NCBI GenBank assembly: GCA_026982025.1
Contig: JALSHX010000035.1
Span: forward strand, 1 to 5,680
Direction of reading: 5' to 3'
Length of the DNA stretch: 5,680 nt
Source of the DNA: Aquificaceae bacterium
GTDB lineage: Bacteria; Aquificota; Aquificia; Aquificales; Aquificaceae
Numbering within the stretch: position 1 is the stretch's first letter; every line of letters begins with the position of its first letter. Below the pieces are notes generated by a model. That model was not told the origin of the DNA. It saw only the letters and a list, made by a program, of their open reading frames with translations, and did not search any database. This document shows positions 1-5,680 of this stretch, one piece after another. The translations under genes and the position numbers were made by a program.

Positions 1-1044
1 GAATATGCGGGAGTTAACGCTCAGGTTCTGATACACAAGATTCCCGGAGGGATGATCTCCAACATGGTTGCACAGCTCGTTGAGGCAAATGCTGTTGACA
101 AGATGGAGGAGGCACTTGCCGAGGTACCCAACGTTGAAAAGGACCTCGGTTATCCACCCCTTCTTACTCCCTCCTCCCAGATAGTCGGTGTTCAGGCGGT
201 TCTGAATGTAATCACCGGTGAACGTTACAAGACAATCACAAAAGAAGTCAGGGACTATGTAGAAGGTAAGTACGGAAAGCCTCCGGGACCCCTGTCAAAG
301 GACCTGGTGGAAAAGATTCTTGGTCCGGGCAAAGAACCCGACTTCTCCGTTCGTCCCGGGGATCAGGCTGACCAGCAGGAGTGGGACAACGCAAAGGCTG
401 AAGTTGAAAAGCTCCTCGGCAGACAGCCGACCGAGGAGGAGATCCTCCTTTACATTCTCTTTCCAATGCAGGCTAAGGAGTTTCTCACCCTCAGGGAGAA
501 GGGAGAGCTCCATCCCGAACCAATTGAGGATCTTCCCGAAGTTGCCGAGACAGAGGCGGGAAAGGTTGAGGGAGCTGCTCCTGTTGAGTTTGATATTGTC
601 TATCACGGAGATAAGTTCAGGGTTAAGGTTGAGGGAGTTTCCCTTGAAGAACAGCCCGACAAACCGAGGAAGTACTATGTCAGGGTTGACGGACGGCTTG
701 AGGAAATCCAGCTCTTTCCCAAGAGGGAGGCTATCCCTGCCGGAGGTTCCTCTGTGACTGCACAGGAAACCACCGCCGAAGGCGGTATTCCGAAAGCCAC
801 CGAAGAGGGTGATGTGACACCTCCCATGCCCGGCAAAGTTGCCAAGATCCTCGTTAAGGAAGGGGAGCCCGTTGAACAGGGTCAGACCGTTGCAATCGTT
901 GAGGCTATGAAGATGGAAAACGAGATCCACGCTCCCATAGACGGGATAGTTAAACAGGTTTTTGCAAAGGTGGGGGATCAGGTGAACCCGGATGACGCCA
1001 TTCTCAGAATAGTCCCTCACAAGGAGGACAATAGTTACCAGTAG
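1..1044 (+). CDS. oadA: Biotin-dependent carboxyltransferase subunit (OadA/PycB/CfiA family), 3' part
   Basis: This is the C-terminal 347 residues of a subunit that moves a carboxyl group between biotin and a 2-oxoacid. The reading frame is open from base 1, so the 5' end lies outside the window; the first in-frame ATG (52) falls inside the conserved HKIPGGMISNM segment and is not the start. That segment is the end of the TIM-barrel carboxyltransferase domain. The conserved carboxylase domain follows (LGYPPLLTPSSQIVGVQA at about 154-207), then a charged linker, a YYVRVDG strand element (about 673-693) and a biotinyl domain from about 820. The biotin site is EAMKMEN, with the modified Lys at codon 910-912. 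Family members are about 600-650 residues, so roughly half is missing. Pyruvate carboxylase subunit B, 2-oxoglutarate carboxylase large subunit and oxaloacetate decarboxylase alpha share this architecture and cannot be separated here. No membrane partner (OadB/OadG) is visible. The stop overlaps the tsaE start by one base. Confidence 0.9.
   Translation, partial: EYAGVNAQVLIHKIPGGMISNMVAQLVEANAVDKMEEALAEVPNVEKDLGYPPLLTPSSQIVGVQAVLNVITGERYKTITKEVRDYVEGKYGKPPGPLSKDLVEKILGPGKEPDFSVRPGDQADQQEWDNAKAEVEKLLGRQPTEEEILLYILFPMQAKEFLTLREKGELHPEPIEDLPEVAETEAGKVEGAAPVEFDIVYHGDKFRVKVEGVSLEEQPDKPRKYYVRVDGRLEEIQLFPKREAIPAGGSSVTAQETTAEGGIPKATEEGDVTPPMPGKVAKILVKEGEPVEQGQTVAIVEAMKMENEIHAPIDGIVKQVFAKVGDQVNPDDAILRIVPHKEDNSYQ
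1021..1027 (+). promoter_or_regulatory. Distant Shine-Dalgarno-like AAGGAGG before tsaE
   Basis: AAGGAGG matches the anti-Shine-Dalgarno well but lies in the last codons of the upstream gene, 16 bases before the tsaE GTG. That is longer than the usual 5-10 base spacing. It may hold ribosomes finishing the upstream gene near the TAGTG junction, or it may be only Lys-Glu codons. No better site precedes the GTG. Confidence 0.3.
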
Positions 1045-1433
1045 TGAAAGTAATTAGAGTCTCCACCCCCAGCCAGATGGAGGATCTCGGGGAATCTCTG
1101 GCGGGTAATCTGGAGGGAAAGGAGGTTATCTGCCTCAAGGGCGAGCTGGGTTCGGGAAAAACCACCTTAGTTAAGGGTTTAGCAAGAGGTCTGGGAATAA
1201 AGGAGGGCTATCAGGTTCGGAGTCCCACCTTTACCATAGTTAACGAGTACCCTACCCTCAGAGGAAAGCTGATTCACATTGACCTCTACCGTGTGCCCGA
1301 CTTTGACTGGACCGAGTTTGTGGGGGAGGGAATCCTTGTGATTGAGTGGTGTGAGAAGGAAGAAAACTGCGATATTTTTGTTGAGATAGATATAAAAAAC
1401 GGCGAAAGGGTGGTGAAGATCAGGAGCCCTTGA
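1044..1433 (+). CDS. tsaE: TsaE, ATPase for tRNA t6A37 synthesis
   Basis: TsaE is the P-loop ATPase that works with TsaB and TsaD to make N6-threonylcarbamoyladenosine at position 37 of ANN-decoding tRNAs in the cytoplasm. The 129-residue protein shows the Walker [10 protein letters not shown] at 33-41, the family signature [10 protein letters not shown] at 60-69, HIDLYR at 78-83 and IEW at 100-102. The start is the GTG at 1044, whose G is also the last base of the upstream TAG. This start gives the usual short N-terminal strand, so the length is near the family norm of 130-150. The LYR-to-EW stretch is several residues shorter than in most members and lacks the usual LGLEE helix. The gene ends 14 bp inside the convergent dnaJ. 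Expression probably depends on the upstream carboxyltransferase gene through coupled re-initiation. Assignment is secure. Confidence 0.95.
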   Translation: MKVIRVSTPSQMEDLGESLAGNLEGKEVICLKGELGSGKTTLVKGLARGLGIKEGYQVRSPTFTIVNEYPTLRGKLIHIDLYRVPDFDWTEFVGEGILVIEWCEKEENCDIFVEIDIKNGERVVKIRSP

Positions 1434-2502
1434 GCCACCTTGCGACCTTCTCGCCCACCGTCTCTCCCCTCTCAACTCCTCCGTCTCCCAGTTCTTTTGC
1501 GAGCCTTTCTATTAATTTCCTCTGGGACCTCGTCAGAGTTTTGGGAATTTCAACCCTGAAGGTTATTATGAGATTGCCCCTGCCCTGATGAGATGGGAAG
1601 CCCATCTGGGGGAGGGTCTTTGTAGAACCGCACTCGGTCCCCGGCTGTACGAAGACCTCAAGCTCTTCTCCCTCAAGGGAGGGAACCCTTGTTGTTCCCC
1701 CCAGAACCGCAAGGGGGTAGGAAATGAAGTGATCAATCAACAGGTCCTTACCCGCCTTTTTAAAGACTGAATGTTCCTTGAGAAAGACCTTGAGGTAAAG
1801 GTCTCCCGGTTCTCCTCCGTTGAATCCCGAATGCCCTTTACCCGGAACCTTAAGAACATCGCCATCATCGGTGCCTGCGGGCACGTTTACCCTGATCTTC
1901 GCCCTCACAGTAGCCCTGCCCCTTCCGAAGCATGTGGGACAGGGATTTTTGATTATAAAGCCCTTTCCCCTGCAAACGGAACACGGACGGGGAAACTTGA
2001 ATATTCCGCTAACCCTCCTGCCCTTACCCTCACAGGCGTGGCAAACAACGGTCTCCGCCCTGCCGACCACACCCTTGCCCTCACATTGAGGACAGTCTAT
2101 CCACCGTTCGTAATCAACCTCCTTCTCACCGCCGAACGCGGCTTCCTCAAGCTCAAGGTAAAGCTTCATCCTTATGTCCTGACCTCTCCTTGGCTTCTTA
2201 CCCCTTTCCCTTTCGCCCCTGATTATGCTTTCCACAAACTCCTGAATGTACTCAAGGAAGTCCCTGAACCTATTTTCGTCCCCGCTTCTTAGAATCCTGT
2301 CGTACTCAGCCCTTTTCTCCTCGTCAGAGAGCACATGGTAGGCTTCGTTTATCTCCTTGAACTTCTCGCCCGCCTCCGGGTCGGGGTTTCGGTCAGGATG
2401 GTAAAGCCTTGCAAGTTTCCTGTAAGCCTTCTTTATTTCGTCGTTCGTGGCGTTTCTGCTGACTCCGAGGATAGAGTAGTAATCCTTAATGGCTGATTTC
2501 AT
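1420..2502 (-). CDS. dnaJ: DnaJ/Hsp40 co-chaperone with four-repeat zinc domain and no Gly/Phe linker
   Basis: DnaJ delivers unfolded proteins to DnaK and stimulates its ATPase. The 360-residue protein has a full J domain (about 6-72) with the catalytic HPD at 35-37. Its zinc domain holds four CxxCxGxG repeats at 137-144 (CPQCEGKG), 154-161 (CHACEGKG), 174-181 (CSVCRGKG) and 188-195 (CPTCFGRG). C-terminal substrate-binding domains follow, with [19 protein letters not shown] at 221-239 and [15 protein letters not shown] at 301-315. The segment between J domain and zinc domain (about 74-107) is charged and helix-like, not Gly/Phe-rich. The ATG at 2502 sits directly before KDYYSILGV and overlaps the coaX stop as ATGA. 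No Shine-Dalgarno precedes it, so translation is probably coupled to coaX. The 3' end overlaps tsaE. No grpE or dnaK is nearby. Some bacteria carry several DnaJ paralogues, so this may not be the principal one. Confidence 0.95.
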   Translation of the reverse strand: MKSAIKDYYSILGVSRNATNDEIKKAYRKLARLYHPDRNPDPEAGEKFKEINEAYHVLSDEEKRAEYDRILRSGDENRFRDFLEYIQEFVESIIRGERERGKKPRRGQDIRMKLYLELEEAAFGGEKEVDYERWIDCPQCEGKGVVGRAETVVCHACEGKGRRVSGIFKFPRPCSVCRGKGFIIKNPCPTCFGRGRATVRAKIRVNVPAGTDDGDVLKVPGKGHSGFNGGEPGDLYLKVFLKEHSVFKKAGKDLLIDHFISYPLAVLGGTTRVPSLEGEELEVFVQPGTECGSTKTLPQMGFPSHQGRGNLIITFRVEIPKTLTRSQRKLIERLAKELGDGGVERGETVGEKVARWLKGS

Positions 2503-3188
2503 CCGTTAATTATAATGCTGTAAATTCCCCTGTGGATCAGCAGAGGATCATACTCACCCAGTTCCTCAAACATCCAGCCGTCTCCTCCGGTGATTACAAT
2601 GGGAAGTTCTTTTTTGAAGTTTTCCACCCACCGCTTCGCGGTATTTTTTATATAAAAATAGCTCTCAAGATAAATTCCGCCCCTGACACACTCTTGGGTT
2701 GACCTCCCCACAAGGACTTCCGTTCTGCCCGGTTCAAGGATCGGTATTCCTTCCGCCCTCGTGCCGAGGCAGTTTCCCTTAAGGCGCGGTCCTGCAGTGA
2801 TGAAACCACCCTTGAATACGCCTTCCAGCAAAAGGTCAACTACAATAGCAGTTCCAACGCTTACGATTACCGCGGACTCAACGCCCTTAAGCATAACAGA
2901 GTAAGCATTAAGTACCCGATCTGTTCCAAGAGTTTCCGGAGTTCCGTAATCAACTTCTATGGGAATGTCCCTCTTTTCAATTATTCTCAACCTATCTCCA
3001 AAAATGTCCCTTAGAGTATCCTTAAAGCTTTCCCTTACGCAAACTGCACCAACAAGGTCGTAATCTCCCTCAAAGGATTCAAGGTCATCGTGCCTCACCC
3101 TCCCGAGGTCCATCGCCGTACCCCCCGTGAATTCACAGAGGTGTGCGGTGGTGTTGCCCACATCCACGCTGAGGACCTTCATAACCAT
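2499..3188 (-). CDS. coaX: Type III pantothenate kinase
   Basis: CoaX phosphorylates pantothenate, the first step of coenzyme A synthesis, in the cytoplasm. The 229-residue protein belongs to the ASKHA fold. DVGNT at 9-13 is the phosphate-binding loop, [11 protein letters not shown] at 81-91 contains the GxDR motif with the presumed catalytic Asp90, and a second glycine motif VGTAIVVD is at 111-118. [10 protein letters not shown] (127-136) matches the family GGxIxPG region only loosely, and ITGGDG is at 199-204. Members are usually 240-260 residues, so this is a short form. Two starts are possible. The ATG at 3188 lies 4 bases after AAGGTG. The ATG at 3182 (third residue here) forms an ATGA overlap with the thrB stop, like the coaX/dnaJ junction, and lies 10 bases after the same site. 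I slightly favour 3182 biologically. Position 110, Asp in several known members, is Ser. Confidence 0.88.
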   Translation of the reverse strand: MVMKVLSVDVGNTTAHLCEFTGGTAMDLGRVRHDDLESFEGDYDLVGAVCVRESFKDTLRDIFGDRLRIIEKRDIPIEVDYGTPETLGTDRVLNAYSVMLKGVESAVIVSVGTAIVVDLLLEGVFKGGFITAGPRLKGNCLGTRAEGIPILEPGRTEVLVGRSTQECVRGGIYLESYFYIKNTAKRWVENFKKELPIVITGGDGWMFEELGEYDPLLIHRGIYSIIING

Positions 3189-4048
3189 GAAACACCTTCT
3201 TGGGATGCCTCCAGAGTCAAAACCTTCCCTCCGATGGTATCAATGATGTTGGCAAAGCTCTCGGCCACCCCACGGGAAGCTTCTTTTTCTACAATTGCCC
3301 CGATGGTCGGTCCCGACCCGCTAATGTAAACCGCAAGGGCACCTGCTGAGTACCCAGCCTTCACCAATTTATCGTAGCCCTTGATTAGCTTGCTCCTGTA
3401 TCTCTGGTGTATTCTGTCTTCAACGGCTTCTCTGAGTAAACTGTAATCTCCCATTGTTATTGCCACCACGAAAAGGCTTGCCCTCTGAATGTTAAATACC
3501 GCGTCATGAAGGCTCAGCTCTTTAGGGAGGACCCCTCTTGACTCCTCAGTACTTATCTTGTAGTCGGGAATTGCGAAGACGAGGGATAGGTCCTTCGGAA
3601 ATTCAATCTTCTTGAATACACCATCTGCGCAGATCACAAAGCCTCCGATAAATGCGGGAAGCAGGTTGTCCGGGTGCATTTCAAACTCAAAGGCTATTTT
3701 GAGTTTTTCCTCAAGGGGAAGGTCACTGCCGTGCAAAATGGAAAATATCTCAATTCCTGCGACTATTGCGGTGGCGGAGGAGCCGAGTCCTCTTGCGGTG
3801 GGTACATTTACCTCCTGTTTTAATCTGAAGGGCTTTACCTCAAAGCCATCTATCTCACAGCACCTTTTGTAAACCTTTATGACGAGGTTTCTTTCATCCC
3901 GGGGAAGGTCCTCTCCTTCTCCCTCCGCCTCCACGCCGAAGGCGTCAGCTTTTTCAACTTCAAAGGTATTGTAGAGGTTAAGTGCAAGACCGAAGGTGTC
4001 AAAGCCTGAACCGAAGTTGGTGGTGGTTGCGGGAACTCTCAGCTTCAT
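3179..4048 (-). CDS. thrB: Homoserine kinase (GHMP family)
   Basis: ThrB converts homoserine to O-phosphohomoserine with ATP, the step before threonine synthase. The 289-residue protein shows all three GHMP-kinase motifs: the N-terminal VPATTTNFGSGFDTFGLAL at 5-23, the ATP-binding PTARGLGSSA at 83-92, and the C-terminal SGSGPT at 243-248. HPDN at 125-128 and TEESRGVLP at 167-175 are homoserine-kinase features that separate it from mevalonate-type relatives. Length is normal. The start at 4048 (MKLRVPATT) fits the family N-terminus exactly and no alternative lies upstream. No Shine-Dalgarno precedes it; an AT-rich minus-10-like box lies only 7 bases before the ATG. It is first of the leftward cluster thrB-coaX-dnaJ and overlaps coaX. 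No thrA or thrC is present, so the threonine pathway is scattered. Confidence 0.95.
   Translation of the reverse strand: MKLRVPATTTNFGSGFDTFGLALNLYNTFEVEKADAFGVEAEGEGEDLPRDERNLVIKVYKRCCEIDGFEVKPFRLKQEVNVPTARGLGSSATAIVAGIEIFSILHGSDLPLEEKLKIAFEFEMHPDNLLPAFIGGFVICADGVFKKIEFPKDLSLVFAIPDYKISTEESRGVLPKELSLHDAVFNIQRASLFVVAITMGDYSLLREAVEDRIHQRYRSKLIKGYDKLVKAGYSAGALAVYISGSGPTIGAIVEKEASRGVAESFANIIDTIGGKVLTLEASQEGVSWL
3193..3198 (-). promoter_or_regulatory. Ribosome binding site for coaX (AAGGTG)
   Basis: Read on the minus strand, AAGGTG lies inside the end of thrB, 4 bases before the ATG at 3188 and 10 bases before the ATG at 3182. It can serve either start, so it does not settle the choice. Confidence 0.4.
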
Positions 4049-4055
4049 GAGATAT

Positions 4056-4061
4056 ATGATA
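4056..4061 (-). promoter_or_regulatory. Candidate minus-10 box for thrB, possibly leaderless
   Basis: On the minus strand TATCAT lies 7 bases before the thrB ATG. Its expected transcription start would fall at or next to the A of the start codon. The best minus-35 at 17-base spacing is TTATGA (4079-4084), which matches TTGACA at only three positions. The absence of a Shine-Dalgarno before thrB is consistent with leaderless initiation but does not prove it. Confidence 0.25.
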
Positions 4062-4123
4062 GCTTACGATGAACACCGTCATAAATCCCTTGCGGGGTGC
4101 GTGGTATCTTGTAAATTAAAATG

Positions 4124-4132
4124 AAAGGAGGT
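4124..4132 (+). promoter_or_regulatory. Strong Shine-Dalgarno deciding the nfu start
   Basis: AAAGGAGGT is a near-perfect anti-Shine-Dalgarno match, placed 6 bases before the ATG at 4139. It lies inside the reading frame that opens at the earlier ATG (4121), which shows that 4121 is unlikely to be the real start. Confidence 0.85.
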
Positions 4133-4138
4133 AAAGGT

Positions 4139-4402
4139 ATGGGAATGCCCACAAGGGAAGAGATTGAAAAGGTCCTTGATGAAATCAGGCCTGCGCTCAG
4201 GTTTGACGGCGGGGATGTTGAGCTTGTTGATGTGCAGGAGGATGGGACTGTTCTGGTCAGGCTGATGGGAGCCTGCTCGGGTTGCGGAATGTCGGTGCTT
4301 ACCCTCAAGGCGGGTATTGAAAGGGCTTTAAAGCAGAAGTTTCCTGACATAAAGGAAGTTAAGGACGTTAATATGGACGTTCCCATGTCCTTTGGAATGT
4401 AG
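4139..4402 (+). CDS. Nfu-type iron-sulfur cluster scaffold/carrier (NifU C-terminal domain)
   Basis: Small Nfu proteins carry [4Fe-4S] clusters to target enzymes. The 87-residue protein is a single NifU C-terminal domain: an N-terminal helix (REEIEKVLDEIRPAL, 6-20), a FDGGDVELVDV strand region (22-32) and the cluster-binding GACSGCGMS at 44-52, with Cys46 and Cys49 as the CxxC pair shared across a dimer. The next helix (TLKAGIERALKQKFPDIKEV, 55-74) also fits the family. The start at 4139 is chosen because the Shine-Dalgarno at 4124-4132 stands 6 bases before it; the in-frame ATG at 4121 would add six residues (MKGGKG) encoded by that site. It has its own promoter region, opposite thrB, and its 3' end overlaps the convergent helicase gene by 35 bp. 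No isc or suf genes are adjacent. A stand-alone Nfu is usual in many bacteria. Confidence 0.92.
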   Translation: MGMPTREEIEKVLDEIRPALRFDGGDVELVDVQEDGTVLVRLMGACSGCGMSVLTLKAGIERALKQKFPDIKEVKDVNMDVPMSFGM

Positions 4403-5680
4403 AGGCCTTTTGGTAAGAAATTCTGACCCCGAGTTCTTTAAGGAAGTCGGCAAACTCTTTGAACTTCCAGACCCTGTTGTCGCAGAGGATTATCGTCCCG
4501 CTGTCCTCCTTTGAACGCATCATCCTACCTATCCCTTGCCTGAACTTTAAAAAAGCCTTCCTCTTCTGGTACTCAAAAGGGTCTTCTCCCGCTTGTTTTA
4601 AAAACCTTATCCTGTGAAAGGTTAGAGGGTCGTCGGGACTGTCAAAGGGGAGTTTGGACATTAGGATACCTTTTTCTCCGGGAACGTCAATCCCGGTCCA
4701 GAGGCTGTCAAGCCCAACGAGGACCTTTATTCTCCCTTTCCTAAGGTCATCTATAAGTTTGATTAGGCTGTCGTCTCCCTGCTTTGCCACTCCTTTAGCC
4801 CCCTCAAGGATTTTAAGGTGATCTTTGTTTGTCAGGAGAACGAGAACCCTTCGGTAGGCTGAGGTAATCTCCCGATAGGAATCCTTAAACACCTTTTCCC
4901 AGTCTTCCCTCTTTGGATTTGTGGGCTTGATTACGAACCTGACAGCTCCGTAGTCAAAGTTCCAGCTGAGTCTGTAAAAATCTCCTTCTATTCCCGTTGT
5001 GAAGGCTATGTCTTTAGGATCCACCGTTGCGGAGGTTAAAATAACTCCCCTGTAGTTGTCGGCGCAAATTACATTTTTTGGGAAAACAGGAAAGAATTCA
5101 AGGCGGTAGTTATAACCCTGAAGCTTCTTGCTCCATGTCCTTGATACTTTGAATCCGACCTCGTGGGGATTTTCCGAGCAGACTCTCAGAAAGGCGGAGA
5201 ATTTCTGCATTTTTCTGTCAATGAATTCAAGTGCTTTCAGCTTTTCAAGGATATTCTTCTCTTCTTCGTCAGGTTCATCGTAGCCCGCTCTGAACCTTCC
5301 AAGTATATCCTCCTCAACAAGGTGGGTTTTTTCCATGTAGTGCTTAAGCTTGTGGCTTATCATGAGCCTTTCTTCAACGAAGCTTCTGAGAAGCTCACCA
5401 ACCGCATCCCCCAAGTCCTTAAATGCGGATTTAAAGGGTTTGTAAATCATTTCCTTAAGAACTTCCCCGAAGTTACCCGCCTCCTCAATTGGAACCTCAT
5501 CCTTCTCCTCGTCAAAGAGAAACTCAAAAGTTTCTCTGAAGACCTTTTCCGGGTCAATCCCGATTTCCCTCTCAAGGTGTTTTTCAAGGGCGTTCTGGAC
5601 CTCTCTGCACCAGTAGAGGGAGATTCCTGCGGTTGTGGCAAGGGTCAGGTACCTGACCCTTGCCACAACCGCAGGAATCT
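4368..5680 (-). CDS. DinG/XPD-like superfamily 2 helicase, C-terminal part, 5' end missing
   Basis: DinG-like enzymes are ATP-dependent 5'-3' DNA helicases that unwind damaged or R-loop structures. Residue numbers count from the GTG at 5666. Visible motifs are ILTSAT at 209-214, GLDSLWTGIDVPG at 318-330 (motif V), KLPFDSPDDP at 338-347 and FRQGIGRMMRS at 375-385 (motif VI with its arginine finger region). The Walker A, DEAH box and any Fe-S cluster cysteines would lie upstream and are absent, so the visible part probably begins just after the DEAH box. The frame stays open to base 5680, but bases 5651-5680 only mirror 5621-5650. Residues before about LTLATTAG (5648) are therefore untrustworthy, and the GTG at 5666 is not a credible start. 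The 3' end overlaps nfu, and the last 16 or so residues lie past the conserved region. The family is clear; the exact subgroup is not. Confidence 0.88.
   Translation of the reverse strand, partial: IPAVVARVRYLTLATTAGISLYWCREVQNALEKHLEREIGIDPEKVFRETFEFLFDEEKDEVPIEEAGNFGEVLKEMIYKPFKSAFKDLGDAVGELLRSFVEERLMISHKLKHYMEKTHLVEEDILGRFRAGYDEPDEEEKNILEKLKALEFIDRKMQKFSAFLRVCSENPHEVGFKVSRTWSKKLQGYNYRLEFFPVFPKNVICADNYRGVILTSATVDPKDIAFTTGIEGDFYRLSWNFDYGAVRFVIKPTNPKREDWEKVFKDSYREITSAYRRVLVLLTNKDHLKILEGAKGVAKQGDDSLIKLIDDLRKGRIKVLVGLDSLWTGIDVPGEKGILMSKLPFDSPDDPLTFHRIRFLKQAGEDPFEYQKRKAFLKFRQGIGRMMRSKEDSGTIILCDNRVWKFKEFADFLKELGVRISYQKASTFQRTWERPY
5621..5680. repeat. Perfect 60-bp palindrome at the right edge
   Basis: Bases 5651-5680 are the exact reverse complement of 5621-5650, with no spacer and no mismatch. 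The centre is GGTACC at 5648-5653. The left arm is normal helicase coding sequence; the right arm adds no independent information. Because it runs to the last base, its full extent is unknown. A fold-back read or an assembly-graph end is the likeliest cause. A true hairpin end is possible but less likely. Confidence 0.95.

Larger units (their letters stand above)
4049..4138. promoter_or_regulatory. Divergent promoter region between thrB and nfu
   Basis: This 90-bp gap is the only true intergenic DNA in the window and separates two divergent genes, so promoters for both should lie here. For nfu, TATCTT at 4105-4110 is a possible minus-10 giving a short leader. TTGCGG (4090-4095) with TAAATT (4112-4117) at 16-base spacing is another option, but it would start transcription at the Shine-Dalgarno itself. 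Both are weak matches. I see no clear operator palindrome, riboswitch or terminator. Confidence 0.5.

Noticed and set aside
772..786. ACCGCC-GAA-GGCGGT stem-loop
   Set aside because: It is a 6-bp stem inside coding sequence for the linker before the biotinyl domain, with no T-tract after it, so it is not a terminator.
295..1020. 241-codon open frame antisense to the biotin carboxyltransferase gene
   Set aside because: It lies entirely opposite a clear conserved gene, has no recognisable motif and looks like a shadow of codon bias.
1771..2292. 173-codon open frame antisense to dnaJ
   Set aside because: It lies opposite the J and zinc domains of dnaJ; its sequence has no family features and no ribosome binding site was seen.
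3933..3947. ACGCC-GAA-GGCGT stem-loop within thrB
   Set aside because: It is a short intragenic hairpin with no T-tract; a chance result of codon choice is likely.
4121..4138. Earlier ATG at 4121 as nfu start
   Set aside because: It would place the perfect Shine-Dalgarno inside the coding region and leave none before the start; the ATG at 4139 is correctly spaced.
4045..4386. 113-codon open frame opposite nfu and the divergent promoter
   Set aside because: It spans a promoter region and the reverse of nfu, is Ser/Thr/Pro-rich and lacks motifs; it is best explained as a shadow.
5621..5680. Palindrome as a terminator, recombination site or telomere
   Set aside because: It lies within helicase coding sequence, has no loop or T-tract and stops exactly at the sequence edge, which fits an end artefact better.

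Overview
The window is a compact stretch of bacterial chromosome. It has seven protein-coding genes, no RNA genes, no mobile element and no CRISPR array. Both ends cut a gene. The proteins are rich in Lys, Glu, Arg and Val and poor in Gln, genes overlap or abut almost everywhere, and the G+C content looks close to half by eye. Together with a PycB/OadA/CfiA-type biotin protein, this suggests a thermophilic bacterium, possibly of the Aquificota. That placement is an inference from composition and style, not a proven assignment.

Layout. (1) Bases 1-1044 (+) hold the 3' part of a biotin-dependent carboxyltransferase subunit, ending in a biotinyl domain. It shares one base with tsaE at 1044-1433 (+), an ATPase of tRNA t6A synthesis. 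(2) A leftward cluster thrB (4048-3179), coaX (3188 or 3182 to 2499) and dnaJ (2502-1420) is joined by stop/start overlaps and ends tail-to-tail with tsaE, overlapping it by 14 bp. (3) The only real intergenic gap, 4049-4138, is a divergent promoter region between thrB (-) and a small Nfu-type iron-sulfur scaffold gene (+, best start 4139 behind a perfect Shine-Dalgarno). (4) nfu runs tail-to-tail into a DinG/XPD-like helicase gene (-), with a 35-bp overlap. The helicase is cut at the right end.

The genes serve unrelated housekeeping jobs: anaplerotic CO2 or oxaloacetate chemistry, tRNA modification, threonine and CoA synthesis, protein folding, Fe-S delivery and DNA repair. Close packing, not a shared pathway, probably explains the grouping.

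The most unusual structure is at the right end. Bases 5621-5680 form a perfect 60-bp palindrome with no spacer, so the last 30 bases are only the mirror image of the 30 before them. This is most likely a fold-back or assembly-end artefact, and it makes the apparent start of the helicase unreliable. I found no convincing novel defence or mobile system. The other points of interest are a DnaJ with a charged linker in place of the Gly/Phe region, a CoaX with altered active-site motifs, a possibly leaderless thrB, and two convergent gene overlaps.
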